Positions 1 through 9,989 of a stretch of DNA of 64,000 nucleotides are shown piece by piece. The stretch spans positions 33,169 through 97,168 of the forward strand of contig DASYKC010000156.1 in the NCBI GenBank assembly GCA_035995885.1. Direction: 5' to 3'. The notes below the pieces were generated by a model. The model had not been told where the DNA came from, did no database searches, and saw nothing but the letters and a program-made list of their open reading frames with translations. Positions within the stretch are counted from its first letter, which is position 1. Each line of letters begins with the position of its first letter. The position numbers and the translations under genes were made by a program. This DNA is from Schlegelella_A sp035995885. GTDB taxonomy: Bacteria; Pseudomonadota; Gammaproteobacteria; Burkholderiales; Burkholderiaceae_C.

Positions 1-306
1 GTTCTCGCGCGCGTAGATCGCGATGACGTGGTCGATCGGCACGGCGATCTCGCGCGACGTGCCGCCGAAGCGCGCCTTGAACTCGATCAGCTCGTTGCCG
101 AGCTTGAGGGCGCTGGTCGCCTCGAAGCCGACGTTGAGGACGATCTCGTTGTTCTTGACGTATTCCTTGGGCACCTGCACGTGATCGTCGACGAAGACGG
201 CGATGTAGGGCGTGAAGCCGTTGTCGGTGCACCAGTCGTGCAGGGCCCGGATCAAGTAGGGCCGCGTCGACGTGCCGGCCGTGGCGGGAGCGATCGGCGA
301 CGTCAT
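1..306 (-). CDS. sspB: ClpXP protease specificity-enhancing factor SspB (3' end outside window)
   Basis: SspB is the adaptor that tethers ssrA-tagged and other substrates to ClpX. The 102 residues in the window start MTSPIAPATAGTSTRPYLIR and include the family segments HDWCTDNGFTPYIAV, VLNVGFEAT and the I-x-F-x-A-R-F-G-G strand, which form the SspB substrate-binding fold. The ATG at 304-306 lies 29 bases downstream of the sspA stop, so the pair is probably cotranscribed. The acidic tail and ClpX-binding C-terminus are beyond the left edge. Confidence 0.95.
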   Translation of the reverse strand, partial: MTSPIAPATAGTSTRPYLIRALHDWCTDNGFTPYIAVFVDDHVQVPKEYVKNNEIVLNVGFEATSALKLGNELIEFKARFGGTSREIAVPIDHVIAIYAREN

Positions 307-335
307 GGCTGGCGTTCGGTCGGGTCGCGGCGCGC

Positions 336-947
336 TTACTTGCGCATCACCTTCTCGGACGGCGTCAGCGCCTCGATGTAGGCCGGCCGCGAGAAGATCC
401 GCTCGGCGTACTTGAGGAGCGGCACCGCGTTCTTCGACATGTCGATGCCGTAGTAGTCGAGCCGCCAGAGCAGCGGCGCGATCGCCACGTCGAGCATCGA
501 GAAGTCGTCGCCCAGCATGTACTTGTTCTTGAGGAAGATCGGCGCGAGCTGGGTCAGGCGGTCGCGGATCTGCGAGCGCGCCTTCTCGAGCTGCTTGTCG
601 GTCCCCTTGACGCCGCGGCCCTCGAGGACGTTGACGTGGGCGAACAGCTCCTTCTCGAAATTGAAGAGGAAGAGCCGCACCCGCGCGCGCGCCACCGGGT
701 CGCCCGGCATCAGCTGCGGATGGGGGAAGCGCTCGTCGATGTACTCGTTGATGATGTGCGACTCGTACAGGATGAGGTCGCGCTCGACCAGGATCGGCAC
801 CTCGTTGTACGGATTCATCAGCGCGATGTCTTCGGGCTTGGCGAATAGGTCGACGTCGCGGATCTCGAAGTCCATGCCCTTTTCGAAGAGCACGAAGCGG
901 CAGCGGTGCGAGTAAGGGTCGGTGGTTCCGGAATAGAGCACCATCAT
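336..947 (-). CDS. sspA: stringent starvation protein A (GST-fold, RNA polymerase-associated)
   Basis: The 203-residue protein has a glutathione S-transferase fold: an N-terminal thioredoxin-like domain (about residues 1-80, with YSGTTDPYSHRCRFVLFEKG and the cis-Pro segment NEVPILVERD) and a helical C-terminal domain. In Escherichia coli SspA binds RNA polymerase and acts in starvation and acid survival; glutathione transfer is not its role. The order petABC-sspA-sspB is conserved in Burkholderiales. The track-independent start chosen is the first of two adjacent Met codons (MMVLYSG); either could be used. Confidence 0.95.
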   Translation of the reverse strand: MMVLYSGTTDPYSHRCRFVLFEKGMDFEIRDVDLFAKPEDIALMNPYNEVPILVERDLILYESHIINEYIDERFPHPQLMPGDPVARARVRLFLFNFEKELFAHVNVLEGRGVKGTDKQLEKARSQIRDRLTQLAPIFLKNKYMLGDDFSMLDVAIAPLLWRLDYYGIDMSKNAVPLLKYAERIFSRPAYIEALTPSEKVMRK

Positions 948-970
948 GATCGGGATCTCCAGGATCTTTG

Positions 971-1012
971 AAAAAAGCGGAAGGCGAAGCGGGCGCGGCG
1001 CCGGCTTCGCCT
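971..1012 (-). terminator. candidate intrinsic terminator or attenuator between petC and sspA
   Basis: Read on the minus strand, a 9-bp perfect stem (AGGCGAAGC at 1012-1004 with GCTTCGCCT at 990-982) is followed after five bases by six T residues (976-971). The T run is not directly against the stem, so termination may be partial. A second perfect palindrome, CGCCGCCTCG/CGAGGCGGCG, lies just upstream at 1021-1040 without a T run. Confidence 0.5.
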
Positions 1013-1046
1013 GCAGAACGCGCCGCCTCGCGAGGCGGCGTCAGGC

Positions 1047-1826
1047 CTAGTTGACGCTTCTCCAGTACACCGCGCTGAGGCGCCAGGTGATCAGCACGAG
1101 CAAGCCGAGGTACAGGAGAACGCCGACGCCGATGCGCACCCGCGTTCCCTGGGTCGGCTCGCCCATCCATTGCAGGTACGCGACCAGGTCGGCGACCGCC
1201 TCGTCGTACTGGTGCTCGTCGAGCGTGCCCGGCGTGATCTGCTCGAAGCCGTCGAAGCGGTGCGTCGTCTTGCCCTCCTCGTGCGGATCCTTGACCTCGA
1301 CGAACTTGGCGCGCCGCTCGCCCTGCAGCTGCCAGAGCGCGTGCGGCATGGCGATGTCGGGAAAGGCCAGGTTGTTCCAGCCGGTCGGCCTGGTGTCGTC
1401 GCGATAGAAGGTGCGCCAGAGCGTGTAGAGATAGTCGGCGCCGCTGCCCTTACCGACCTCGGCGCGCGAGCGCGCGATCACCGAGAGATCGGGCGGCGCG
1501 GCGCCGAACCAGTCTTTCGCCTGGCGCGGGTCGAGCGTGGTCTTCATCGTGTCGCCGACCTTGTCGGTCGCGAACAGCAGGTTCTTCTTGATCTCGTCGT
1601 CGGTCAGGCCGATGTCGTGCAGGCGGTTGTAGCGCATGTACGCGGCCGAGTGGCAGTTCAGGCAGTAGTTCGTGAAAATGCGGGCGCCGTTCTGCAGCGC
1701 CGCCATGTCGGTCATCTTCGCGCGCGGGAACGTATCCCAGGGGTAGCCGCCCTCGTTGGCCGACGCCGGCGCGAGCGGCAGCACGAAGCCGAGGACGAGC
1801 AGCAGGCTGAGCAGGAGTTTCTTCAT
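1047..1826 (-). CDS. petC: cytochrome c1, ubiquinol-cytochrome c reductase
   Basis: This is the haem c subunit of the bc1 complex, passing electrons from the Rieske centre to cytochrome c. The 259-residue precursor has a Sec signal (MKKLLLSLLLVLGFVLPLAPASA), the haem-binding CLNCH at residues 55-59, a Pro-rich segment with likely axial Met (FPDIAMPHAL), and a C-terminal membrane anchor (GVLLYLGLLVLITW). An open frame continues far upstream in antisense to cytochrome b, but ATG 1826 gives the signal peptide and is the true start. It follows petB by 23 bases. Confidence 0.97.
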   Translation of the reverse strand: MKKLLLSLLLVLGFVLPLAPASANEGGYPWDTFPRAKMTDMAALQNGARIFTNYCLNCHSAAYMRYNRLHDIGLTDDEIKKNLLFATDKVGDTMKTTLDPRQAKDWFGAAPPDLSVIARSRAEVGKGSGADYLYTLWRTFYRDDTRPTGWNNLAFPDIAMPHALWQLQGERRAKFVEVKDPHEEGKTTHRFDGFEQITPGTLDEHQYDEAVADLVAYLQWMGEPTQGTRVRIGVGVLLYLGLLVLITWRLSAVYWRSVN

Positions 1827-1849
1827 CGTTGGGGCTCGGGCTGCGGCGG

Positions 1850-3250
1850 TCAGTGGGAGTGGAACGTGACGCGGTCGGGCACCGGCTTGAAGGTGCCGAG
1901 CCGGCTCCACCACGGCATCAGCAGGAAGAAGCCGAAGTAGACGAGCGTTCCGATCTGTGAGATGTAGTTGCCCGCCGTGGACGGCGGCTGCGAGCCGAGG
2001 TAGCCGAGGGCGAGGAAGAAGATCACGAACGCGCCGTAGACCAGCTTGTGCCAATCGGGCCGGTAGCGGATCGACTTGACCGGGCTGCGGTCGAGCCAGG
2101 GCAGCACGAACAGGATCAGCACCGCGCCGCCCATGATGACGACGCCCCAGAACTTGGCGTCGAAGGTCTTGAGCAGGAACACCGCGACGATCGCGACGAC
2201 GGCGATCGCGATCTTGGCCGAGGCGCGAAAGCCGCCGCGCAGGATCGCCAGCGCCGCGGCCAGGCCGAGGATGATCGCCAGCACGTTGACCATCAGGTCG
2301 GTGGTCGCGCGCAGCATCGAGTAGTACGGCGTGAAGTACCAGACCGGGGCGATGTGCGCCGGCGTCTTGAGCGGATTGGCCTCGATGAAGTTGTTGAACT
2401 CGAGGAAGTAGCCGCCGCCTTCGGGCGCGAAGAAGAGCACGGCGCTGAAGATGAACAGGAACACGCTCACCGCGTAGAGGTCGTGCACGGTGTAGTACGG
2501 ATGGAAAGGGATGCCGTCGACCGGGTTGCCGCGCGCGTCCTTGCTGTCCTTGATCTCGACGCCGTCGGGGTTGTTCGAGCCGACCTCGTGCAGCGCGATC
2601 AGGTGCGCGGCGACCAGGCCGAGCAGGACCAGCGGCACGGCGATGACGTGGAAGCTGAAGAAGCGGTTCAGCGTCGCGTCGCCGACGACGTAGTCGCCGC
2701 GGATCAGGAGCGACAGGTCGGGGCCGATGAAGGGCACCGCCGAGAACAGGTTGACGATGACCTGCGCGCCCCAGTAGCTCATCTGCCCCCACGGCAGCAG
2801 GTAGCCCATGAAGGCCTCGGCCATCAGGCACAGGAAGATGGCGCAGCCGAACAGCCAGACCAGCTCGCGCGGCTTCCGGTACGAGCCGTAGATCAGGCCG
2901 CGGAACATGTGCAGGTAGACGACGATGAAGAACGCCGAGGCCCCGGTCGAGTGCATGTAGCGGACGAGCCAGCCCCACGGCACGTCGCGCATGATGTATT
3001 CCACCGACTCGAACGCCTTCGCGGCGTCGGGCTTGTAGTGCATCGTCAGGAAGATGCCGGTGAGGATCTGCATCACCAGCACGAGCAGCGCGAGCGAGCC
3101 GAAGACGTACCAGATGTTGAAGTTCTTCGGCGCGTAGTACTGCGCCATGTGCTCGTTGTAGAGCTTGGACAGCGGGAAGCGGTTGTCGACCCAGGTCAAC
3201 AGCCGCTGACCGGCACCGGCGCCGGCGGGCGCGGTTTGCATCTCAGCCAT
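1850..3250 (-). CDS. petB: cytochrome b, ubiquinol-cytochrome c reductase
   Basis: The 466-residue integral membrane subunit carries the two b haems and the Qo and Qi quinone sites. Visible family marks are the N-terminal helix with TGIFLTMHYKP, GWLVRYMHSTGAS and HMFRGLIYGSYRKPRE (His pair spacing for haem ligands), FMGYLLPWGQMSYWGAQVI, and the Qo-site PFHPYYT in place of the usual PEWY neighbourhood. The C-terminal three-helix domain is present, so this is a full-length bacterial b rather than a split b6. It sits between petA (42 bases upstream) and petC in one operon. Confidence 0.97.
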   Translation of the reverse strand: MAEMQTAPAGAGAGQRLLTWVDNRFPLSKLYNEHMAQYYAPKNFNIWYVFGSLALLVLVMQILTGIFLTMHYKPDAAKAFESVEYIMRDVPWGWLVRYMHSTGASAFFIVVYLHMFRGLIYGSYRKPRELVWLFGCAIFLCLMAEAFMGYLLPWGQMSYWGAQVIVNLFSAVPFIGPDLSLLIRGDYVVGDATLNRFFSFHVIAVPLVLLGLVAAHLIALHEVGSNNPDGVEIKDSKDARGNPVDGIPFHPYYTVHDLYAVSVFLFIFSAVLFFAPEGGGYFLEFNNFIEANPLKTPAHIAPVWYFTPYYSMLRATTDLMVNVLAIILGLAAALAILRGGFRASAKIAIAVVAIVAVFLLKTFDAKFWGVVIMGGAVLILFVLPWLDRSPVKSIRYRPDWHKLVYGAFVIFFLALGYLGSQPPSTAGNYISQIGTLVYFGFFLLMPWWSRLGTFKPVPDRVTFHSH

Positions 3251-3292
3251 TCATCGTGCTCCTGCGAATTCGTTGTCTCGGCCGGGGCGTCA

Positions 3293-3892
3293 TCAGGCCT
3301 GCTTCTCTTCGCCGATCAGGAGCCGGCTGTCGGTGAGGAAGGTGTACGGCGGCACCTCGAGGTTGTCGGGCGCGGGCTTGCTCTTGAAGACCCTGCCGGC
3401 CATGTCGAAGGTCGAGCCATGGCACGGGCAGAGAAAGCCGCCGGCCCAGTCGTCGGGAAGCGAGGGCTGCGGCCCCGGGTTGAACTTGTCGCCCGGCGAG
3501 CAGCCGAGGTGGGTGCAGATGCCGACCACGACCAGGTACTCGGGCTTGAGCGAACGCCAGTCGTTGCGCGCGAACTCGGGAGTGGGCGCGAAGTTGTCGC
3601 GCTTGGACAGCGGGTCGGCGAGCTCCTTGTCGAGCTTGGGCAGCTCGGCGAGCTGAGCCGGCGTTCTCCGCACGATCCAGACCGGCTTGCCGCGCCATTC
3701 GACGGTGAGCTTTTCGCCCGGCTGGATGCCGCTGATGTCGACCTCGACGGCGGCGCCGGCGGCACGGGCGCGCTCTGAAGGCTCGAAGCTGCTGATGAAG
3801 GGAACGGCGACGAAGCCAGCGCCGATGGCGCCCACGCAGCTCGATGCAATGATCCAGGTGCGCTTGCCACCGTCGATCTTCTGGTCGGTCAT
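3293..3892 (-). CDS. petA: Rieske iron-sulfur subunit of cytochrome bc1
   Basis: The 199-residue protein has an N-terminal signal-anchor (RTWIIASSCVGAIGAGFVAVPF) and the two Rieske boxes CTHLGC (Cys126, His128, Cys131) and CPCHGS (Cys155, Cys157, His158), which ligate the 2Fe-2S cluster and hold the disulfide. The frame is open upstream for 18 codons, but ATG 3892 gives the usual MTDQKIDGGKR start. It is the first gene of petABC; a TAGAAT -10-like hexamer lies about 60 bases upstream on this strand. Confidence 0.96.
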   Translation of the reverse strand: MTDQKIDGGKRTWIIASSCVGAIGAGFVAVPFISSFEPSERARAAGAAVEVDISGIQPGEKLTVEWRGKPVWIVRRTPAQLAELPKLDKELADPLSKRDNFAPTPEFARNDWRSLKPEYLVVVGICTHLGCSPGDKFNPGPQPSLPDDWAGGFLCPCHGSTFDMAGRVFKSKPAPDNLEVPPYTFLTDSRLLIGEEKQA

Positions 3893-3997
3893 GTTTTTGT
3901 TCACCCCTGTCAGTCGCGAACGCTCGAACGCGACGCGAGAAGTCAACCCGGAATTCTAGCGGACGCGTCAAGCGCGAGCGGCGGCGCGCGCCGCGCC

Positions 3998-4025
3998 TTG
4001 ACTTGTCGCAGCGCCCGGCAATACT
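3998..4025 (+). promoter_or_regulatory. candidate sigma-70 promoter of mscL
   Basis: TTGACT at 3998-4003 and AATACT at 4020-4025 are separated by 16 bases. They sit about 50 bases before the mscL ATG, which also has a strong ribosome-binding site (GAGGAGGAAAC). Confidence 0.5.
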
Positions 4026-4073
4026 GGCCGCGCCGTTCCGATACGGGCGGCAGGTTCAGCCGAGGAGGAAACG

Positions 4074-4499
4074 ATGGGGTTCGCGACCGAGTTCAAGGAG
4101 TTCGCCTCGAAGGGCAACGTCGTCGACCTGGCGGTCGGCGTCATCATCGGCGCGGCGTTCGCCAAGATCGTCGACTCGCTGGTCAAGGACCTGATCATGC
4201 CGGTCGTCGGCCGGATCTTCGGCGGCCTCGACTTCTCGAACTACTTCATCGTCCTGGCGCCGCCGCCGCCGAGCTACGCCGGCCCGATGACCTACGAAGC
4301 GCTGACCAAGGCCGGCGTGCCGTTGTTCGCCTACGGCAACTTCATCACCGTGCTGCTCAATTTCCTGATCCTCGCCTTCATCATCTTCATGATGGTCAGG
4401 CAGATCAACCGGCTGCGCCGGACCGCGCCGCCGCCGCCCGCGGCGACCCCGGAAGACGTCGTCCTGCTGCGCGAGATCCGCGACTCGCTGCGGCGCTGA
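4074..4499 (+). CDS. mscL: large-conductance mechanosensitive channel MscL
   Basis: The 141-residue protein is the pentameric emergency release valve of the inner membrane. It shows the amphipathic N-terminal helix (MGFATEFKEFASKGNVVDLAVGVIIGAAF), the pore-lining TM1 with its Gly/Ala-rich constriction, a short periplasmic loop with a Pro run, TM2 (FITVLLNFLILAFIIFMMV) and a C-terminal helix (DVVLLREIRDSLRR) that bundles in the cytoplasm. It stands alone, divergent from petABC. Confidence 0.97.
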   Translation: MGFATEFKEFASKGNVVDLAVGVIIGAAFAKIVDSLVKDLIMPVVGRIFGGLDFSNYFIVLAPPPPSYAGPMTYEALTKAGVPLFAYGNFITVLLNFLILAFIIFMMVRQINRLRRTAPPPPAATPEDVVLLREIRDSLRR

Positions 4500-4629
4500 G
4501 CGGCGTCTCGCGTCGTGCCCTGCCCGAGCGTGACGCAGTGCCCGGGCGAGGCGCGATTTTTGGCCCCATACTAGGAGAATCTTCGCCCGCTCCCGAGGTC
4601 ATCGACGCCATCCCGGCCCCAACGCAGAG

Positions 4630-7278
4630 ATGAATCCGATCGAACCGCGCGCCCAGGCCACGCTCGACGCGGCCATGAACCTGATCCGGACCGCGGCAGC
4701 GTCGGCGGCGATGCGCGTGGCGGAAAACCTCACCGTCGCGATCCAGGCCGCGACCAAGATCTCCGAGCGCGACCAGATGGTCGCAACCCAGCAGGAGCTG
4801 CGCAGGAACATCGGCTCGTTCCAGAACGCGCTCTTCGAGTCGCTGCGCGAGAAGGTGTCGAAGGAGCTGGCGCCGCGCGTCGACCACAAGCGCAAGCTCG
4901 AATCGGCCGACTGGCAGTCGCTCAGCCTCGTCGACGAGAAGGAGGTCGAGGAGCAGATGAACTTCGTCCGCCTCGGCCAGATGATCTCGCACGAGTGCGA
5001 GTGGCAGCTGCGCGATCTCGCCGCCTACATGGCGGCGCTGCTCCATCTCGGCAGCGCCGACGACGAGCGCAACCCGCTGCGCGCCGAGATCGTCGGCGCG
5101 GCGCTGCATCGCGGCATCGAGGCGATCTCGGGCGAGCGAGAAAGCCGCCGCATCCTCGCCCGCGACCTCGGCCAGGCGGTCGCCCACGCGATGCCCGAGT
5201 GCTACGAGGAGATCCTGCGCATGCTCCAGGAGCGCGGCGTGCGCCCGGTGCACCTCACCGTTCGCACCGTCGAAGGCCCGGGCAACCAGCTCGGCTCCGC
5301 CAACTCGGGCTACGCCAGCCTGCCGCGCGACGGCCACAGCTCGTCGCGCGGCGGCGGCTACGGCGAGATCGAGTCGATCTCCGGTCCGGGCAGCGACATG
5401 GACCTGCTCGCCGCGCATCGGCGCGCCCTGGCGACGGCGTTTCCGCCCGGCCGTGCCGAGGCCGTCAACAGCGTCCGCGACACCCTGCCCTCGGCACGCG
5501 GCAGCAACGTCGCCCGCGCCCGCGTCAACGCCGCCGCCGACCAGCAGCTGATGACCTTGCTGCGCCGGCTGACGTCGATCGCGAGCCAGCCCGGCGACCT
5601 CGACCCAGCCAGCCTGCTCGGCCCCGTCGGCGGCGTGCGCGTGCCGCCGATGCGCAACTACGCCAGCCCGCGCCAGGGCGGCAGCGTCAGCGGCGCCGAG
5701 AAGGGCTCGAACACGTCGCGCAGCGGCCTCGGTGGCGACTCGTCGCGCGGCGCGGCGATGGCCGACGGCGGCGGCGGCCAGTACAACGAGGGCCTGACCG
5801 GCCTGATGGCCGTCAACCTGATCCGCGCCCACCGCGAGGAGCTGATCCAGGCGTCGACCGGCAAGCTCGATCACATGGTGATCGACGTCGTCGGCAGCCT
5901 GTTCGACCAGATCCTCTCCGATTCGCGCGTGCCGCCGCAGATGGCGCGCGAGATCGCCCGGCTGCAGCTGCCGGTGCTGCGCGTCGCCCTCAGCGACGCC
6001 ACCTTCTTCTCGACCCGGCGCCACCCGGTGCGCCGCTTCATCAACCGGATCGCCTCCCTCGCCAACGCCTTCGACGATTTCGACGTCGGCCCGGGCGCGA
6101 AATTCCTGACCCGCGTCAGGAAGCTCGTCGACGAAATCGTCGAGGGCGACTTCGACCAGATCGACCTCTACGCGGCCAAGGTCGCCGACCTGGAGCGCTT
6201 CATCGCCGAGCAGACCGAGGGCGCGGTCGAGAAGTCGGGCGCCGCGGTCGTCCTCGACCAGAAGGAATCGGAGCTGCGCGTCCAGCAGCGCTACATGCTG
6301 CAGCTGCAGTCGTCGCTCGCGCCGCTGTCGCTGCCGGCGTACATGCAGGAGTTCGTCGCCCAGGTCTGGAGCCAGGCGCTGGTGCTGGCGGTGCGCCGCG
6401 ACGGCAACGACTCCGACCGCGCCAAGCGCTATCGCCGCGTCGGCGTCGACCTCGTCATGAGCATCCAGCCGAAGGGCTCGCCGATGTTCAGGAAGAAATT
6501 CCTGATGCAGCTGCCGCCGCTCATGAAGGACCTCAACGAGGGCATGAAGCTGATCGGCTGGCCCGATCCGGCGCAGAAGGACTTCTTCGGCAAGCTGTTG
6601 CCGGCCCACGCCGAGTCGCTCAAGGGCCAGGCGATGAGCGAGCTCGACCACAACCTGCTCGTGAAGCAGCTCGAGTCGATCTTCGCGACGCCGGTGCCGA
6701 TGACCGAGAGCTTCGCGCGCACGGAGTCGGTTCCCGACGTCGCGCCGGAAGTGATCGAGCGCCGCTTCACGCCCGAGGAGGCGAAGCAGGTCGGCCTCCT
6801 CAACGAGACGGCGGTCGACTGGGCCGGGCCGGTCGGCGCCACGGGCGTCGACGGCGTCGATGTCGACCTCGGCGAGGCCACCCAGGCGCCCGTCCTGCCG
6901 TCGGCGTCGATGGCCGCTCACCTCGATCCGGCGGCGGCCGACCAGCTCGGGCCGACGACCTCGGAAGCGGGCGAGCCGGGCGAGCCCTCGCGCGGGCCGC
7001 AGCTAATCGATCACATCAAGCTCGGCTTCGCCTACCAGATGCACCTCAAGAACGAATGGCAGAAGGTCCAGCTCGCCCACGTCAGCTCGGGGCGGAGCTT
7101 CTTCGTCTTCACGCGCGGCGGCAGGCACCAGGAAACGATCTCGATGACCTCGCGCATGCTGGCGCGGATGTGCGAGACCGGGCGCTTCCGCGCCGTCGAG
7201 AGCTCGTACCTGATGGAGCGGGCGACGGTGCGGGCGAGAAAGCAGCTCGCCCAGCTCAAGACGCCGACGCGCCACTAG
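4630..7278 (+). CDS. DUF1631 family protein
   Basis: The 882-residue protein belongs to DUF1631, a large proteobacterial family of unknown role. The N-terminal third is helical; residues about 215-385 are Ser/Gly/Pro-rich and probably disordered; the central part contains the characteristic RRFINRIASLANAFDDFDVGPGAKFL segment followed by helices; the C-terminal ~100 residues (KLGFAYQMHLKNEWQKVQLAHVSS onwards) form a compact beta-rich unit. No catalytic motif or membrane segment is seen. The gene ends 23 bases inside the 3' end of pdxA on the other strand, with no terminator between them. Confidence 0.85.
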   Translation: MNPIEPRAQATLDAAMNLIRTAAASAAMRVAENLTVAIQAATKISERDQMVATQQELRRNIGSFQNALFESLREKVSKELAPRVDHKRKLESADWQSLSLVDEKEVEEQMNFVRLGQMISHECEWQLRDLAAYMAALLHLGSADDERNPLRAEIVGAALHRGIEAISGERESRRILARDLGQAVAHAMPECYEEILRMLQERGVRPVHLTVRTVEGPGNQLGSANSGYASLPRDGHSSSRGGGYGEIESISGPGSDMDLLAAHRRALATAFPPGRAEAVNSVRDTLPSARGSNVARARVNAAADQQLMTLLRRLTSIASQPGDLDPASLLGPVGGVRVPPMRNYASPRQGGSVSGAEKGSNTSRSGLGGDSSRGAAMADGGGGQYNEGLTGLMAVNLIRAHREELIQASTGKLDHMVIDVVGSLFDQILSDSRVPPQMAREIARLQLPVLRVALSDATFFSTRRHPVRRFINRIASLANAFDDFDVGPGAKFLTRVRKLVDEIVEGDFDQIDLYAAKVADLERFIAEQTEGAVEKSGAAVVLDQKESELRVQQRYMLQLQSSLAPLSLPAYMQEFVAQVWSQALVLAVRRDGNDSDRAKRYRRVGVDLVMSIQPKGSPMFRKKFLMQLPPLMKDLNEGMKLIGWPDPAQKDFFGKLLPAHAESLKGQAMSELDHNLLVKQLESIFATPVPMTESFARTESVPDVAPEVIERRFTPEEAKQVGLLNETAVDWAGPVGATGVDGVDVDLGEATQAPVLPSASMAAHLDPAAADQLGPTTSEAGEPGEPSRGPQLIDHIKLGFAYQMHLKNEWQKVQLAHVSSGRSFFVFTRGGRHQETISMTSRMLARMCETGRFRAVESSYLMERATVRARKQLAQLKTPTRH

Positions 7279-8326
7279 GGCGCTGACCGGTCGCGCCGGC
7301 GCCGCCGACCAGCGTCCGCGCCATTCGCACCGCCGCCGCGAAGCTCGCCGGATCGGCGCTGCCGCGACCGGCGATGTCGAACGCCGTGCCGTGATCGGGG
7401 CTGGTGCGGACGAAGGGCAGGCCGAGCGTGACGTTGACGCCGTGTTCGACGCCGAGGTATTTCACCGGGATCAGGCCGTGGTCGTGGGTCATCGCGACGA
7501 CGACGTCGAACTCGCCCGGGTGGCCGGCGGCGTCGCGCGCGCGCATGAACACCGTGTCGGGGGCGAACGGCCCGCTCGCGTCGATCCCTTCGGCGCGCGC
7601 CGCCCGCACCGCCGGGGCGATGACGAGCAGCTCCTCGTCGCCGAAGAGGCCGCCTTCGCCGGCATGCGGATTGAGCCCGGCAACAGCGACGCGCGGCCGC
7701 CCCGGCGCGAAGCGGCGCGCTGCGGCGTCGGCGATCCGGATCGTCTCGAGGACGGCATCGAAGGTGACCGCCTCGATCGCCCGGCGCAACGAGGTGTGGA
7801 TCGTCACCAGGACTGTCCGCAGCTCGTCGTTGGCCAGCATCATCCGCACCGGCGGCGGCGCCGCGCCCGGCGCGGCGGCGAGCGCCTGCAGCATCTCGGT
7901 ATGACCCGGGTAGCCGATGCCGGCGGCGGCGAACGCCTCCTTGTGGATCGGCGCCGTCACCAGCGCGGCGGCGTCGCCGGCGCGAACGAGGGCAACGGCG
8001 CGCTCGATCGACCGCGCCGCCGCCACACCGGCGCGCGCGTCGACGCTGCCGATCGGCGCGTCGAGGAGGTCGGGCACGAGGCCGTCGACCTGCAGCACCG
8101 GAATGCAGCCGGGCGGCAGCGCAGCGACGTCGTCGGCGCGGTCGATCCGCACCAGCGGCAGCATTCCGCCGGTGAACCCGGCGGCACGTCGCATCACCGC
8201 GACGTCGCCGACGACGAAGGCGCTGCCCGCCTCGGCCGAGCGAAACCAGGCGGCGATGATCTCCGGGCCGATGCCGCAGGCATCGCCCATCGTCAGGGCG
8301 AGCGGCCGGGTCACGGGTGAAGCCAT
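7256..8326 (-). CDS. pdxA: 4-hydroxythreonine-4-phosphate dehydrogenase
   Basis: PdxA oxidises 4-phosphohydroxy-L-threonine with NAD in the DXP-dependent pyridoxal phosphate pathway. The 356-residue product has the family start TMGDACGIGPEII, the metal-binding histidines in TAPIHKEAF and GHTEML, the GLNPHAGEGGLFG signature near residue 220, and the PADTVF-like PFAPDTVFMRARD segment. In many Burkholderiales pdxA follows surA and precedes rsmA; here it is alone, convergent with the DUF1631 gene. Confidence 0.95.
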   Translation of the reverse strand: MASPVTRPLALTMGDACGIGPEIIAAWFRSAEAGSAFVVGDVAVMRRAAGFTGGMLPLVRIDRADDVAALPPGCIPVLQVDGLVPDLLDAPIGSVDARAGVAAARSIERAVALVRAGDAAALVTAPIHKEAFAAAGIGYPGHTEMLQALAAAPGAAPPPVRMMLANDELRTVLVTIHTSLRRAIEAVTFDAVLETIRIADAAARRFAPGRPRVAVAGLNPHAGEGGLFGDEELLVIAPAVRAARAEGIDASGPFAPDTVFMRARDAAGHPGEFDVVVAMTHDHGLIPVKYLGVEHGVNVTLGLPFVRTSPDHGTAFDIAGRGSADPASFAAAVRMARTLVGGAGATGQRPSGASAS

Positions 8327-8398
8327 TCGCCATTGTCGGCCCGAGGCGCCGTGATAATGGCGTCACACTTTTTGCGGCGCCGCACATCGGCGACGACG

Positions 8399-9586
<1,188 letters not shown>

Positions 9587-9989
9587 GCGCTTCCCTTCAC
9601 CGACTCGATTCGTCGTTCCAGCGCGCCAAGGCGCGGGCGGGTGGCCGGTGGCGCTTCACTGCGGCGGTCACCGCTGCGCGGTGACTGCCCTGCGGTGCTC
9701 AGTCTCGGAGCCCGCCGCCGAACTCGCTACGTTCACTGCGCTCAAACAGCGGCGGCGAGTCAGTTATTGATGCGCGCTGCGCGCGCTGGCCCCGAGGCTT
9801 CCGCTCCTCGGCGCCGCAGAGGCGCGCCACCGACCACCCGCCCGCGCCTTGGCGTGCAGTAGCGAGGAGCTCGGAAGGCCTTTTCGCGATCCCCAATGCT
9901 GCTTCGCAAACGCGCGCCGCGGCTTTTGCGCGCTCGGTCAATGCACGGGACCCGCGCTCGCTCCTCGCAGAGGCGCTCGAGACGCAGCT
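9587..9989. repeat. 403-bp gene-free palindromic spacer with long inverted repeat
   Basis: No gene is supported here. The spacer lies 3'-to-3' between the protease gene and tatC. Its outer arms, 9624-9654 and 9824-9854, are reverse complements at 30 of 31 positions. Between them are several local hairpins: GTCACCGC-TGC-GCGGTGAC (9667-9685), CGCCGCCG...CGGCGGCG flanking a 27-base loop near 9713-9756, and CCGAGG...CCTCGG near 9792-9810. Right of the main repeat a second pair (GCGAGGAGC 9862-9870 with GCTCCTCGC 9960-9968) and CGCAAA...TTTGCG continue the pattern. It could act as a bidirectional RNA end or be a REP/MITE-like repeat. Confidence 0.75.

Noticed and set aside
4405..6921. An 838-codon minus-strand frame opposite the DUF1631 gene
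   Set aside because: Composition is typical antisense Arg/Ala/Val/Asp with no domain, and the plus-strand gene is clearly the real one.
8333..8398. An upstream start for the DegS/DegQ-like protease
   Set aside because: It would place 22 polar residues before the membrane anchor and run through the likely promoter; ATG 8399 fits better.
9641..9941. Small ORFs in the degQ-tatC spacer on both strands
   Set aside because: They follow the arms of the inverted repeat, lack ribosome-binding sites and have no recognisable protein features.
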